Assembly: GCF_023715535.1 (NCBI RefSeq)
Contig: NZ_JAMBOI010000001.1
Coordinates: forward strand, 310,001-374,000
Length of the DNA stretch: 64,000 nt
DNA from: Sporosarcina luteola
GTDB taxonomy: Bacteria; Bacillota; Bacilli; Bacillales_A; Planococcaceae
Direction of reading: 5' to 3'
Shown here: in pieces, positions 1-8,633 of the stretch
Position numbering within the stretch: the first letter of the stretch is position 1
Layout of the letters: the number at the start of each line of letters is the position of its first letter
Position numbers and translations under genes: made by a program
The notes under the pieces: model-generated
What the model was told of the DNA's origin: nothing
The model's input: the letters and a program-made list of their open reading frames with translations, nothing else
Databases searched by the model: none

Positions 1-40
1 TATTCTCCATCCGCTTACATGTTTTATGTGAGTTGGAGTT

Positions 41-54
41 GTTTGTCTACAAAC
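41..54. promoter_or_regulatory. GntR-like palindromic operator candidate
   Basis: GTTTGTCTACAAAC is a 14-bp inverted repeat with one mismatched pair. Its flanks (TT before, TA after) match the palindrome at 23037-23050. It sits upstream of the HTH gene. Binding by a GntR-type regulator is inference. Confidence 0.35.
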
Positions 55-194
55 TACCTAAAGGACTACTAGCCTTACATTTGGTTGGTTTCGTGGCGAA
101 TTATTGGTTGATTTATCGATAAAAAAATATTTTTCTTGCACGAGTATCCTTTTTGACCCCTCCCCTCTATATAAAAAGAAAAGGGGAAAATGAA

Positions 195-995
195 ATGACA
201 CACTACCTAAAGGAGTACGCAAAATTCAACACAATCGCAGAAATGGACGCAGCAGCCGAACAGCACGCCAAACGCCACTGGGATGAAATGACGAATTCCG
301 ACCGCCAAGTGCTCGACGTCATCCGCCGCTATTCGGTGAAATACGGTGCTGCTCATTTGAAACACGGAACAATAGAAGACGCCATAGGGAAATCAAACGT
401 TACTGTACGACGCGCAATCCGCAAACTCGTCAAGCTGCACATCATTGAAAAAGTCCACACGATCCGCCCCGTAATGAGCGGACTTGGCGCAAACATCTAC
501 ATCATTCTACCGTTCGATGACCAGGGGAAAATGAACGATCGGGATGAGGACAACAAACCGCATGATAACAAGGAAATCAAGCAAATTTCCGAAGACGAAG
601 CTCTTCCTTCTAAATCATTATTAAAATCTATAGATCTTAACTACACGTCTCCTGAGGAACCGTCTAAGTTATCCACAAGTCTTTTCAGTCGAATGAAAGA
701 TCTGCTTGCCGGAACAATCGGTGACACAAAAACAGCCCGTGAATTCTTCGGAATTCACCGGGCCATTTCGGGACGCATGCTGAAATATGAAATCTATAAA
801 GACGACCAGTCTGTCTTCGAAGACCTTGCCTATCGTGCGTTGATAATCACTGTGATGGCTACGAAAAAGAAGGTGATCCGCAACTTGCCGGGGTATTTCA
901 AAGGTGTGTTGGACAAGTTGGTGGAGGAGACGTACTTCAAGGATATGTTTATGATGTTTGATGTGCCGGTTGAGGAGTTCTATTGTCCGGAATGA
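195..995 (+). CDS. Helix-turn-helix domain protein
   Basis: A 266-residue cytoplasmic protein. Residues about 35-105 (TNSDRQVLDVIRRYS, then GKSNVTVRRAIRKLVKLHIIE) look like a winged helix-turn-helix of the kind found in plasmid/phage replication or regulatory proteins. A charged linker follows, and then a C-terminal region with no recognisable domain. I chose ATG 195 because AAAAGGGGAAA lies just upstream; an in-frame TTG at 153 has no ribosome site. A GTTTGTCTACAAAC palindrome at 41-54 lies upstream and may be an operator. Similar proteins are common orphans in Bacillales; DNA binding is likely, the target is unknown. Confidence 0.6.
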   Translation: MTHYLKEYAKFNTIAEMDAAAEQHAKRHWDEMTNSDRQVLDVIRRYSVKYGAAHLKHGTIEDAIGKSNVTVRRAIRKLVKLHIIEKVHTIRPVMSGLGANIYIILPFDDQGKMNDRDEDNKPHDNKEIKQISEDEALPSKSLLKSIDLNYTSPEEPSKLSTSLFSRMKDLLAGTIGDTKTAREFFGIHRAISGRMLKYEIYKDDQSVFEDLAYRALIITVMATKKKVIRNLPGYFKGVLDKLVEETYFKDMFMMFDVPVEEFYCPE

Positions 996-1193
996 ATTTC
1001 GTGGAAGGCTAATTTGCAAGGTTGATTGTCTTGCGAGCTACTTACATTGCGTTGTGATCAGTTTACGTTGTGTTGCAAACTGTTTTGATTGCAGCCAAAT
1101 TATATCGGTGAGATAACGTTGCAGTCGGGGACATTGCAAGCGAAGTCGTGGTCCCGGTTGGATGCGGGCGGACAAGTTAAGTAAACACCAACT

Positions 1194-1234
1194 ACCAGGC
1201 ACCCATACAATTCAAAATTGTCAGGGTGCCTGGT
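1194..1234. repeat. REP palindrome
   Basis: ACCAGGCACCC and GGGTGCCTGGT form perfect 11-bp arms around an ACAATT/AATTGT inner pair. It shares the GGTGCCTGG/AATT signature of the REP copies at 16732, 17721, 37006 and 39003. It lies 16 bp beyond the stop of the DUF340-like membrane gene and could also end its transcript. Confidence 0.75.
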
Positions 1235-1249
1235 ACCTATTATTGAAAT

Positions 1250-1702
1250 TCAAATAATCCCTTGGAACCGTAAAATGATCTCCGCGATGACTGCAGATCC
1301 TAGAAATGTCCCAAGCATAACGAGAGTTGCAACAACGATTGTTTTCCAACCGAGTTTTACAAAGTCAGTCCAAGAACGTCCAATTGCGATTCCTGCATAA
1401 GCGAGTATCGGTGTTGCGAGCGCAAGCAGTTGAACTTCGGACGTCCACTGTACAACTTTTTCAGATCCAGGAATCCAAGGCATAGAAACGATGACTCCGA
1501 TAATAGAAATATACGCGATACTCGGGAAGTTTATAGGAATCAGCTCTTTTAGAATAAACCCTGCCAAACAGATGAGAATGAGTGTAATCATTCCAGGTAC
1601 AGCTTTTAGCGGCAAAATATCATAACCTGCCCAGTTGCCAATAAGGGCGGTGATGCCAAAAATCCCAAGCAATAATACCCACTCTTGTATATTTTTTAGC
1701 AT
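1250..1702 (-). CDS. Small membrane protein paired with DUF3100 protein
   Basis: A 150-residue integral membrane protein with about five hydrophobic segments (IQEWVLLLGIFGITALIG, MITLILICLAGFIL, IAYISIIGVIVSMPW, LLALATPILAYAGIA, TIVVATLVMLGTFLGSAVIA). Its start codon overlaps the TGA of the upstream DUF3100 gene by one base, so the two are translationally coupled and probably form one transporter or permease. AGGGAGGGATACTG precedes the ATG. The substrate is not evident; neighbouring dehydrogenases suggest a small organic acid. It may belong to a DUF340/LysO-like group, but I cannot confirm that by eye. Confidence 0.6.
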   Translation of the reverse strand: MLKNIQEWVLLLGIFGITALIGNWAGYDILPLKAVPGMITLILICLAGFILKELIPINFPSIAYISIIGVIVSMPWIPGSEKVVQWTSEVQLLALATPILAYAGIAIGRSWTDFVKLGWKTIVVATLVMLGTFLGSAVIAEIILRFQGII

Positions 1703-2502
1703 CAGTATCCCTCCCTATTACGAGTCATTCGAGCATAGATTTTCTCAGTTAGTGGAAGCCCAATAAAGATACTTACCCACAAACCTGTAGAGAGTGAAAG
1801 TAAGTTACTCGCTCCTGAAAATGCGATAATTTGAGATTCGAGTTCCGGAAATGCAGCAACCAGTGAACCACTCGCTGCGGCCATCATACTTCCACTTCCG
1901 ACTCCTGATGCCATTGCAAACGATAGCGGGCTTAGTGGAGTTACTGTAGCTAGTAATCCAGATATAAGACCGAGGAATACCGCCCCAAACACTGTCCCAA
2001 AAATATACATCGCCATCACTCCCCGCCCTTCAGGAGAGTTGATGCCGAATTTGTCCATGATTAGTCCCACGTTCGGTTCACGGCCAATTGAGTGGGTCAT
2101 CCCTATGGCTTCACGCTTAAGCCCAAGCCAAATTGCAACCGGTAATGCAAGTAGGATTGTCCCTAAGTTACCGAGTTCCTGCAATAATAATGCAGGCCCG
2201 GCAGCAATCACTTCAGGTAAGGACGGCCCAATAATGACCCCGATTTTCGCTAGCAACAACGATACACCCAAAACAATTATCGGTTCGGCATTTTTAGATT
2301 GCTTTTCTTTAACAACTGGTGTGAAATAGAGCACCAGACCAATTACTAGTGCATATAACATCGGTAATAATAGAATCACACCAGGACCCACCGGAATCTT
2401 AAATGTGCCAATCAGTTCAGTGATAATTACAATACCAAGTACAATTGCATGTAACCGCCAATCTTTCCAAATCCCGGCAAGTGAATTCTCACTCCCAACC
2501 AT
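1702..2502 (-). CDS. DUF3100 family membrane protein
   Basis: A 266-residue polytopic membrane protein with seven or eight predicted helices. The central part (GVSLLLAKIGVIIGPSLPEVIAAGPALLLQELGNLG, split here only by eye) and the Gly/Ser-rich stretch MASGVGSGSMMAAASGSLVA are typical of DUF3100 proteins. These are putative permeases whose substrate is unknown. AGGGGGGATTTGA precedes the ATG. It heads a tightly packed pair with the next gene and lies 40 bp after the reductase gene, in the same direction. The operon context (reductase, semialdehyde dehydrogenase, GAF/PucR regulator) points to import or export of a hydroxy- or keto-acid; this is inference. Confidence 0.7.
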   Translation of the reverse strand: MVGSENSLAGIWKDWRLHAIVLGIVIITELIGTFKIPVGPGVILLLPMLYALVIGLVLYFTPVVKEKQSKNAEPIIVLGVSLLLAKIGVIIGPSLPEVIAAGPALLLQELGNLGTILLALPVAIWLGLKREAIGMTHSIGREPNVGLIMDKFGINSPEGRGVMAMYIFGTVFGAVFLGLISGLLATVTPLSPLSFAMASGVGSGSMMAAASGSLVAAFPELESQIIAFSGASNLLSLSTGLWVSIFIGLPLTEKIYARMTRNREGY

Positions 2503-2542
2503 TCAAATCCCCCCTATTTTTACTTCCACTCCTTATAATAGA

Positions 2543-3424
2543 TCAAGTTTGCGTCTCATGCTCAAGAAATTCCGCTACTGCTGTTGAATCCCGTCTGCCC
2601 GCACCTGTTGCATTCACACGTGTAAACAACTCATGAGGTGCACCACTAATTGTAGGGGGTACTCCTACTTCAGTTGCCAAGTTCCGATATAGAGAAAGAT
2701 CCTTCAACATGTTGGCAAGAGAAAACGTAACATCGTCATATGTTCCATGGATAATTGAGGGCCCGAACACATCCATAACTTTTGTTTGTGCAGAACCCTT
2801 TTGGAAAAGTTCCCCTAACTTCTCTTTCGATATACCCGCCCTTTCTCCAGTTAGTAGGGCTTCCCCTAACAACGATATGATTCCTCCAACAACCATGTTA
2901 TTGCACAATTTAACGATTTGTCCCGCTCCACTTGGCCCTAAATATTCAACGTGCTCCCCCATTGCGTGAAGCACAGAAGACACTCGCTGAAATTCTTTTT
3001 CTGACCCACCGACCATAATGGTGAGAGTACCTGAACTTGCGCCATCAGGTCCACCACTCACCGGACAATCAAAATACGATATGCCTACAGAACTCGCTGA
3101 CTTTTCAATCTCTCTTGTCTTCACAACATCATTAGTACTCATATCCAGCACAGCACTTCCAGGCTTCATAGCGTGCAAAGCCCCTTCACGCTCATCCAAC
3201 AACACGCTTTCCACTAAATCCGTCGTTGGCAATGACAATATGACTACGTCACTCGACTTCGCAAGCTCTGTAACTGTAAAAGCTCGAATTCCACCGTTTT
3301 CTACGACTCGGGCAACAGCTTCCGGATTCGTATCGTATACTGTGACTTCATATCCTTTGCGAAGTAAATTCGTTGCAATCCCATATCCCATCAGACCGCA
3401 TCCAATCACACCTATCTTCTTCAT
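2543..3424 (-). CDS. 3-hydroxyisobutyrate dehydrogenase family NAD(P)-dependent reductase
   Basis: A 293-residue soluble oxidoreductase of the beta-hydroxyacid dehydrogenase family. MKKIGVIGCGLMGYGIATNL is the N-terminal Rossmann dinucleotide motif. FDCPVSGGPDGASSGTL is the substrate-binding signature, and GAGQIVKLCNNM carries the conserved catalytic Lys. Family members act on 3-hydroxyisobutyrate, 2-hydroxy-3-oxopropionate or similar compounds, so the adjacent aldehyde dehydrogenase could handle the semialdehyde product. The reading frame extends 53 codons further upstream, but GGAGGAAACCTC sits exactly before ATG 3424 and the upstream codons do not resemble the family, so the shorter start is used. 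The precise substrate is unresolved. Confidence 0.88.
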   Translation of the reverse strand: MKKIGVIGCGLMGYGIATNLLRKGYEVTVYDTNPEAVARVVENGGIRAFTVTELAKSSDVVILSLPTTDLVESVLLDEREGALHAMKPGSAVLDMSTNDVVKTREIEKSASSVGISYFDCPVSGGPDGASSGTLTIMVGGSEKEFQRVSSVLHAMGEHVEYLGPSGAGQIVKLCNNMVVGGIISLLGEALLTGERAGISKEKLGELFQKGSAQTKVMDVFGPSIIHGTYDDVTFSLANMLKDLSLYRNLATEVGVPPTISGAPHELFTRVNATGAGRRDSTAVAEFLEHETQT

Positions 3425-3467
3425 GAGGTTTCCTCCAGTCGTCCCTATCTGATGAACCACTCCCATA

Positions 3468-4916
3468 TCAGGGTCTGATATAAACCGTTTTGTAATCCGT
3501 CCAAAAATCCAGAGTTGTCGACCCCTGCTCGCGTGGCCCAATACTAGATGCCTTCTTACCCCCAAACGGATACTGATTCTCAAAATAGTTGGATGGGATA
3601 TTTACATGGGTTACACCCGATTCGATATGACGAATGAAGTGAAAAGCTTTCTTTAAATCATTTGTATAGATTGTCGAAGACAAACCAAATTCACTATCAT
3701 TCGCAAGTTCCAGTGCTTCTTCATACGTATCTACAACACTCATTGCCATGACCGGCCCAAAAATCTCTTCTTTGAAAATCGTCATCTCTTTCGTCACACC
3801 ACTAAACAACGTTGGAGCAACGAAATAACCTGCGTCCAATCCATCTTCCATCAATTGCTCTCCACCACATTCAAGTATTGCACCTTCATCAATCGCCGTT
3901 TTCACATAATGTAAATATGTCTTAAGCTGTCCTTCATCGACGACGGGACCGTTGTCGACGTGTTCCGTAAATCCATCGCCAATTTTCAACTCCTGAGTCC
4001 TTGCAACGAGTTTTTTCGTCAAATCTTCCGCAATAGAACGGAGCACGATCAGACGACTTGTGCCTGTACAGCGCTGTCCGTTGTCTAAAAATCCACTGAT
4101 GATCAAGTTCTCCACTGTTTCATCTAAATCTGCATCTTCCAAAACAATCGACGCATTCTTACCGCCCATTTCCGCTTGCATTTTAGCACCACGTTCACTT
4201 ACGGCCTTTCCAAGCGCAAGTCCAACTTGTGTAGAACCCGTAAACGATACGGCTTTGATTTTTTCATGACTGCCAATTGCATTTCCAATGACTCCGCCTG
4301 GGCCAGTCACCATATTAATCACGCCCGCAGGAACACCAGCTTGTTTGAACAGTTCCATAATCTTGACACTGATTAACGATGTATTGCTCGCAGGTTTAAA
4401 AATCACCGTATTTCCCGCAACAATTGCCGGCGCAATCTTCCAAATGCCGATGCCAAGGGGGAAATTGTACGGAGCTATCACGCCAACTACGCCAAGTGGT
4501 TCACGGATTGTATACGCAAAAATTCCCGAATCATGCGACGGAACCGTTTCGCCAGTCATCCGAGTTGCTTCTCCACTGAATTGTTTCATCGCTTCAATCG
4601 TTTTCCGTACTTCTCCATTTGCTTCCCTGAACGACTTCCCGACTTCTTTCGTAATAATTGAAGCCAGTTCTTCTCGCTGAGCTTCCAGCAACTGAATAAG
4701 GTTGAACAATACATCTCCGCGAGTCGGTGCGGCAGTATTCGCCCAACTCGGGAATGCATCTTCTGCAGCTTGAATTGCTCGCTCTACATCAACCTCATTC
4801 GACTTTTGGAAATATCCTAGCACATCTTGATTCGCAGGATTCAAGCTTGCATACGTTTCGTTCGTATTCGATGACACCCATTCTCCATTAATATAATTAT
4901 GATAAGTAAGGCCCAT
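3468..4916 (-). CDS. Aldehyde dehydrogenase, semialdehyde type
   Basis: A 482-residue NAD(P)-dependent aldehyde dehydrogenase of full family length. The cofactor Lys is in VIFKPASNTS, the general base Glu is about residue 249 (EMGGKN) and the nucleophilic Cys is about residue 283 (GQRCTGTSR). Overall it resembles alpha-ketoglutaric-semialdehyde dehydrogenases such as B. subtilis YcbD more than betaine-aldehyde types. ATG 4916 has GAGGAGGAGATTCTAT before it; a TTG at 4934 is rejected. It lies between the reductase and the PucR-type regulator in the same direction. It probably oxidises a semialdehyde intermediate in the same small pathway. Enzyme class is sure, substrate is not. Confidence 0.9.
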   Translation of the reverse strand: MGLTYHNYINGEWVSSNTNETYASLNPANQDVLGYFQKSNEVDVERAIQAAEDAFPSWANTAAPTRGDVLFNLIQLLEAQREELASIITKEVGKSFREANGEVRKTIEAMKQFSGEATRMTGETVPSHDSGIFAYTIREPLGVVGVIAPYNFPLGIGIWKIAPAIVAGNTVIFKPASNTSLISVKIMELFKQAGVPAGVINMVTGPGGVIGNAIGSHEKIKAVSFTGSTQVGLALGKAVSERGAKMQAEMGGKNASIVLEDADLDETVENLIISGFLDNGQRCTGTSRLIVLRSIAEDLTKKLVARTQELKIGDGFTEHVDNGPVVDEGQLKTYLHYVKTAIDEGAILECGGEQLMEDGLDAGYFVAPTLFSGVTKEMTIFKEEIFGPVMAMSVVDTYEEALELANDSEFGLSSTIYTNDLKKAFHFIRHIESGVTHVNIPSNYFENQYPFGGKKASSIGPREQGSTTLDFWTDYKTVYIRP

Positions 4917-5001
4917 ATAGAATCTCCTCCTCAAAGTATCTATCTATTATGATAAATCAAATTAAGGATTCGTTATATATGAGCCTCCACAAAGATTTCT
5001 A

Positions 5002-6627
5002 TTATATTTCGTTGAGCTCCATATAAATCTTGAACGCAACAACAAAGTCGATCCAATCTTTCACATTCGTAAAATCGATTCCTAGTAATTCTTCTGCTTT
5101 TTTCAACCGATAGTAAAGTGTATTGGGATGCACATGTAAGACTTCAGCAGTCCGTTTCTGACTACTGTTCGATTGGATGAATACGTTTAGTGTGTGTATT
5201 AACGTTGAATCTGCCGTTTTTAGCAGGCGTAACTTATCATTCATGAAACGCTCCAATAACTCCTGATCAACTTCATATAACAACCGTTCGATTCCGAGCA
5301 TTGAATATTCTACAATGGACATATCATATTTCTTTGCGTATCCGACAGATTGCATCGCTTCCTTATACGAAACCGACAATTCCTGTAATGACGTTTCCCT
5401 ACCGATCCCTAAAATGATATCAGAGTCATCTGACCACATCTGCCGAATGCTGGAGTACAACCCTTGTATCATTTGCTCAGAAATTCCAGGCACGATAATA
5501 ATAAGTTGAAAGGCACGTGCAAAGATTAAAGGATTCACTCGCTGGAATCGAAGCTTTCGCTCTACAAACTTTACGAACCTTTCTTTCCCATTCAGTTCCT
5601 CCACTTTCCAAAGGGGTTTTTGGTTTCCTTCAATAATAATGCATTGAACATGCGTATCCGTTCGCCAGTTAACATACTGTAGGGCTGCATCCAATTCTCT
5701 TCCAGATAACCCCTCCATTAAACGATTGAAAACTTGCTCCCTGAAATAGACTTCCTTTTCGTACAATGCATTTTCTTTAATAAGTTCGAGCGCAATCGAC
5801 AAACTTGCTTGCTCGATTGTAATTTTGTCCATTTCACTGAACTGTTCGAAAGGTTGTGGCAAAGAAAGAAAACCGAATGTATCCACTCCCCTTCGAATCG
5901 GAAATAAATGTGTATCAGCCGTTACATCAAGGTAGCTATAGTAACTAACCGAAATGCCAATCATCCTAGTAAGCAATGAAAGAATAGCATCAATCCCACG
6001 ACCTTCAATCATAAGTTGATAAAACGTATTATGAATCGAAATCGATTTTTCCAGTAACGCGTTTTTCTGTTGCAAATGCTCATGTACTCTGGCGTTTTCA
6101 ATCGCAATCGCACTTTGCCCTGCTACTACTTCAATGACCATCATGTCTTCAGGTGTGAAAATACTGTCTTGTCTATAATTATTGACTGTCACGACTCCTA
6201 AACATCGATTCTCGTAAAGTATAGGAACACAGAACAAACTTCTTACACTTCTTTTTTGAACGCCTTCGTAATAGTACCGAACATTCTTACCGGACATATT
6301 CATCATATATTCTTCAATCTCATCGCGGGATGTAAACAGCTTCGACTGTTGCTGTCTAAAGACTTTTCCTGTAATGGACTCTCCTTCAGCAAATGCGACA
6401 TGTGTAAACGCTGCATCGTCAACGCCTTCACCTTTCGCGTAACGAAGGGTCTTCGTCTCATTGTCATACAAATATATGATAATTACATCCGCCACATCCA
6501 CTAAATCAGAAGCCGCCTGTATGACACTATGCAAGATTTCCTCTAGTCGCAAAGACTGTGTCAATATCTTATTAATTTCCAACAGCGTATTCGCTTTATA
6601 TAAATCCATTTCACTATTGGCGAACAT
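5002..6627 (-). CDS. GAF-domain PucR/CdaR-type transcriptional activator
   Basis: A 541-residue regulator. An N-terminal GAF sensor domain (about residues 15-185; ILHSVIQAASDLVDVADVII ... AIAIENARVHEHL) is followed by a central GGDEF-like/CdaR region. A C-terminal PucR-type helix-turn-helix ends it (RTAEVLHVHPNTLYYRLKKAEELLGID). GGTGAGACG precedes ATG 6627. It is the first gene of the minus-strand run that continues into the aldehyde dehydrogenase, so it probably senses the pathway substrate and activates the downstream genes. PucR/CdaR family members control purine, sugar-diacid and similar catabolic genes; the ligand here is unknown. Confidence 0.85.
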   Translation of the reverse strand: MFANSEMDLYKANTLLEINKILTQSLRLEEILHSVIQAASDLVDVADVIIIYLYDNETKTLRYAKGEGVDDAAFTHVAFAEGESITGKVFRQQQSKLFTSRDEIEEYMMNMSGKNVRYYYEGVQKRSVRSLFCVPILYENRCLGVVTVNNYRQDSIFTPEDMMVIEVVAGQSAIAIENARVHEHLQQKNALLEKSISIHNTFYQLMIEGRGIDAILSLLTRMIGISVSYYSYLDVTADTHLFPIRRGVDTFGFLSLPQPFEQFSEMDKITIEQASLSIALELIKENALYEKEVYFREQVFNRLMEGLSGRELDAALQYVNWRTDTHVQCIIIEGNQKPLWKVEELNGKERFVKFVERKLRFQRVNPLIFARAFQLIIIVPGISEQMIQGLYSSIRQMWSDDSDIILGIGRETSLQELSVSYKEAMQSVGYAKKYDMSIVEYSMLGIERLLYEVDQELLERFMNDKLRLLKTADSTLIHTLNVFIQSNSSQKRTAEVLHVHPNTLYYRLKKAEELLGIDFTNVKDWIDFVVAFKIYMELNEI

Positions 6628-6747
6628 CGTCTCACCACTTTTTTATTTATTTATTAATATAATTATCAGTCATCGGGAGGGTTATCTCAAGTGCTGAAAA
6701 CAAAAAAAATCTTTAACCTGAAATCATTCGGATAATGGACTAGCGAC

Positions 6748-6954
6748 CTAATCTGAACATAGTGGCTTAGAGCTCAATCCCTTCAACCAAATGGCTTTCG
6801 GCTCGTCATCTAACCTTCTACGCATAAAGATGCCTGCTACCCAACATCCTCCAAGACCCGCTACGAGTGATGGATAGATCCATAACGAGAGCCCATTCGT
6901 TATACAACTCCAAATGAGACTATGCCTTCCGTAGCAGGTCAGTTTTAGGGCTAT
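6748..6954 (-). pseudogene. Remnant 3' end of a membrane protein gene
   Basis: An open stretch of about 69 codons without a start codon or ribosome site. It reads ITNGLSLWIYPSLVAGLGG, then a CWVAGIFMRRRLDDEPKAIW stretch. This has one hydrophobic helix, a positively charged RRR stop-transfer and a soluble tail, as at the C-terminus of a membrane protein. It is bounded upstream by an in-frame TGA. I do not recognise the parent family. The rest of 6628-6747 holds nothing identifiable. Confidence 0.35.
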
Positions 6955-6980
6955 TCATATGTGAAAGTTCCTTCCTATTT

Positions 6981-7017
6981 AAAAAACAAAAAAGATACCT
7001 TCAATAAAGAAGGTACC
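6981..7017 (-). terminator. Rho-independent terminator of the lipoprotein gene
   Basis: On the minus strand GGTACCTTC, a TTTATT loop and GAAGGTATC are followed by TTTTTTG and TTTTTT. It starts 20 bp beyond the stop of the lipoprotein gene. Confidence 0.85.
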
Positions 7018-7036
7018 CACAAATCTAATGAAAAAA

Positions 7037-7588
7037 TTATTCAGTTTTCTCTCCAAGTATTTTATGCTTCTTTGCTAACTCCTGTAGTTCCTTCCTTTTA
7101 GCAACATCAGAATCGGAACGGAAAACTGCAGGTAACAAGTGAAATACATTTCTAGACTCAATATATTTGTCTAGGGATGAATTCAATGCCAACTGCCTCT
7201 CCGTAATATCCATTATTAATGCACTAAATTCCTTTTCTGCCTCAGTAGTTCCGACCGGGTTGAAATTAATTAGAAAATCATTATAACTGCTTATAGATTT
7301 TCGGATTTCATCAACCTTCTCAGTGCTATATATTAATTTTGGATTTTCATCTAGAATATCCATCATACCCTCAAGCATCAGTTGATGCTGCGCTTCTAAT
7401 TCTAAAAAAGATATTAACTCATCATAGTATTCGATGGACACAGTGCCATTCTGCACACCTTCTGGATAATTTGATATGTCTTTAGACTCCGCATTGGTTT
7501 TTTCTACACCACATGCACTGATAAGCGACGTAACGGCTAAAAGCGTGATTAATGTGATGGATTTTAACTTGCGATGCTTAATGCTCAT
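7037..7588 (-). CDS. Predicted lipoprotein of unknown function
   Basis: A 183-residue exported lipoprotein. A basic N-terminus (KHRKLK), a hydrophobic helix and the lipobox LISAC place the lipidated Cys at about residue 26. The mature part is helical and charged (ELEAQHQLMLEGMMDIL, VDEIRKSISSYNDFLINF) and has no catalytic motif I recognise. AAAGGAG lies 12 bases before ATG 7588. It is a single-gene unit with its own terminator. It resembles small helical lipoproteins common in Bacillales but cannot be given a function. Confidence 0.7.
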   Translation of the reverse strand: MSIKHRKLKSITLITLLAVTSLISACGVEKTNAESKDISNYPEGVQNGTVSIEYYDELISFLELEAQHQLMLEGMMDILDENPKLIYSTEKVDEIRKSISSYNDFLINFNPVGTTEAEKEFSALIMDITERQLALNSSLDKYIESRNVFHLLPAVFRSDSDVAKRKELQELAKKHKILGEKTE

Positions 7589-7829
7589 CTTTAATGATTC
7601 TCCTTTAAGCGATAGCTGTTTTTAGTAGCATAGACATAAAGAAGAAGCTTATTCATAAAATTGAGTAAAGTACCATGTCAGTGTTACTCGTACATGCGTT
7701 GGCGTTGTCTGATAAAATCCCTTGGCGTTTAATGGTGATAAAGTCGTCGCAAGTGGTAAAATCAGGTGGTTGTAATTACAGGTTTCGTTACAATTCCGAA
7801 TTCAATGAGTACCTGATATCCGAAATTAA

Positions 7830-8009
7830 GTAACTGAAACAAATGAAGTAACAGATTTATTATTAAAACAATACTTACTGGATAACGTATTTACTTCTGA
7901 TGAAGCTACTGACAAATACACATGGGTGAATCCAACTAGTGAATCCCCTGAAGCGATTAAATCACAAACGATCGGCACGTTACTTCAAACTATTATGAGT
8001 GAATGTTAG
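7830..8009 (+). pseudogene. Remnant 3' end of an unidentified gene
   Basis: Fifty-nine in-frame codons directly after an in-frame TAA, with no start codon, read VTETNEVTDLLLKQYLLDNV and on to LLQTIMSEC before TAG. The composition is that of a real protein rather than of chance sequence. An upstream stretch near 7737-7772 reads GDKVVASGKIRW in another frame and may belong to the same decayed gene. The parent family is not recognised. The rest of 7589-8124 holds no other gene I can support. Confidence 0.35.
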
Positions 8010-8124
8010 CTATCCTTTAAGAAATAGATCGGACAAGAGAAAATTCTCTTTGCTTTTTATCTCTCTCATCCTTATTTAGTGATGTTTCTCGAATCCCCTT
8101 TGGAAACCTTTTCTTTTTTCACAT

Positions 8125-8271
8125 TCACATTTCCGTATTAATTTTTCTTCTAAATATAATTTTATTAACTATGACGCCTATAATAAAAACAGATATCCCT
8201 TCACCAACACTACCTTCGAATAATAAAGATGCTGACCAAATCATGACAATCCATCCAAATACTTTAGACAT
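8125..8271 (-). CDS. Possible 48-residue membrane protein
   Basis: An ATG-initiated frame reads MSKVFGWIVMIWSASLLFEG, then GISVFIIGVIVNKIIFRRKI, giving one or two hydrophobic helices and a positively charged end. No good ribosome site is visible upstream, so this could be a 3' fragment of a longer decayed gene rather than a working one. The surrounding 8272-8633 holds only spurious frames. Confidence 0.3.
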   Translation of the reverse strand: MSKVFGWIVMIWSASLLFEGSVGEGISVFIIGVIVNKIIFRRKINTEM

Positions 8272-8633
8272 TATATTTTTATTCAATGACTATCGCCACC
8301 AATTCATTGTTTTTTTACGAAGTTTTACATTTACAATCAATTTTACTGAGTCATACTCTAGAAACTTCTCTGGTAACAGTTCCCAAGTGTTTATTTCTGG
8401 TAAGTAACTTCTCGGAATGTATGATATCCTCATTGAAGATATCAATAAGGCTTAAACCCATTACACTAATAGTTGCTCCTCAAAAACTATTTTTATTCCA
8501 TCAATCAAAAGACCATTGTCCAAAAAAACAGATCCTTTGCCATTCTTTTACCACAAAACCCCATAAGATCCCCAGCCAATTCCCTTTGACATATTTTTAA
8601 AGGTGTTAAATATTTTACCGAGAAACTGTTAAC

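Noticed and set aside
8171..8600. Two overlapping plus-strand frames
   Set aside because: Low-complexity translations of AT-rich DNA with no ribosome sites; the opposite strand gives the more protein-like reading at 8125-8271.
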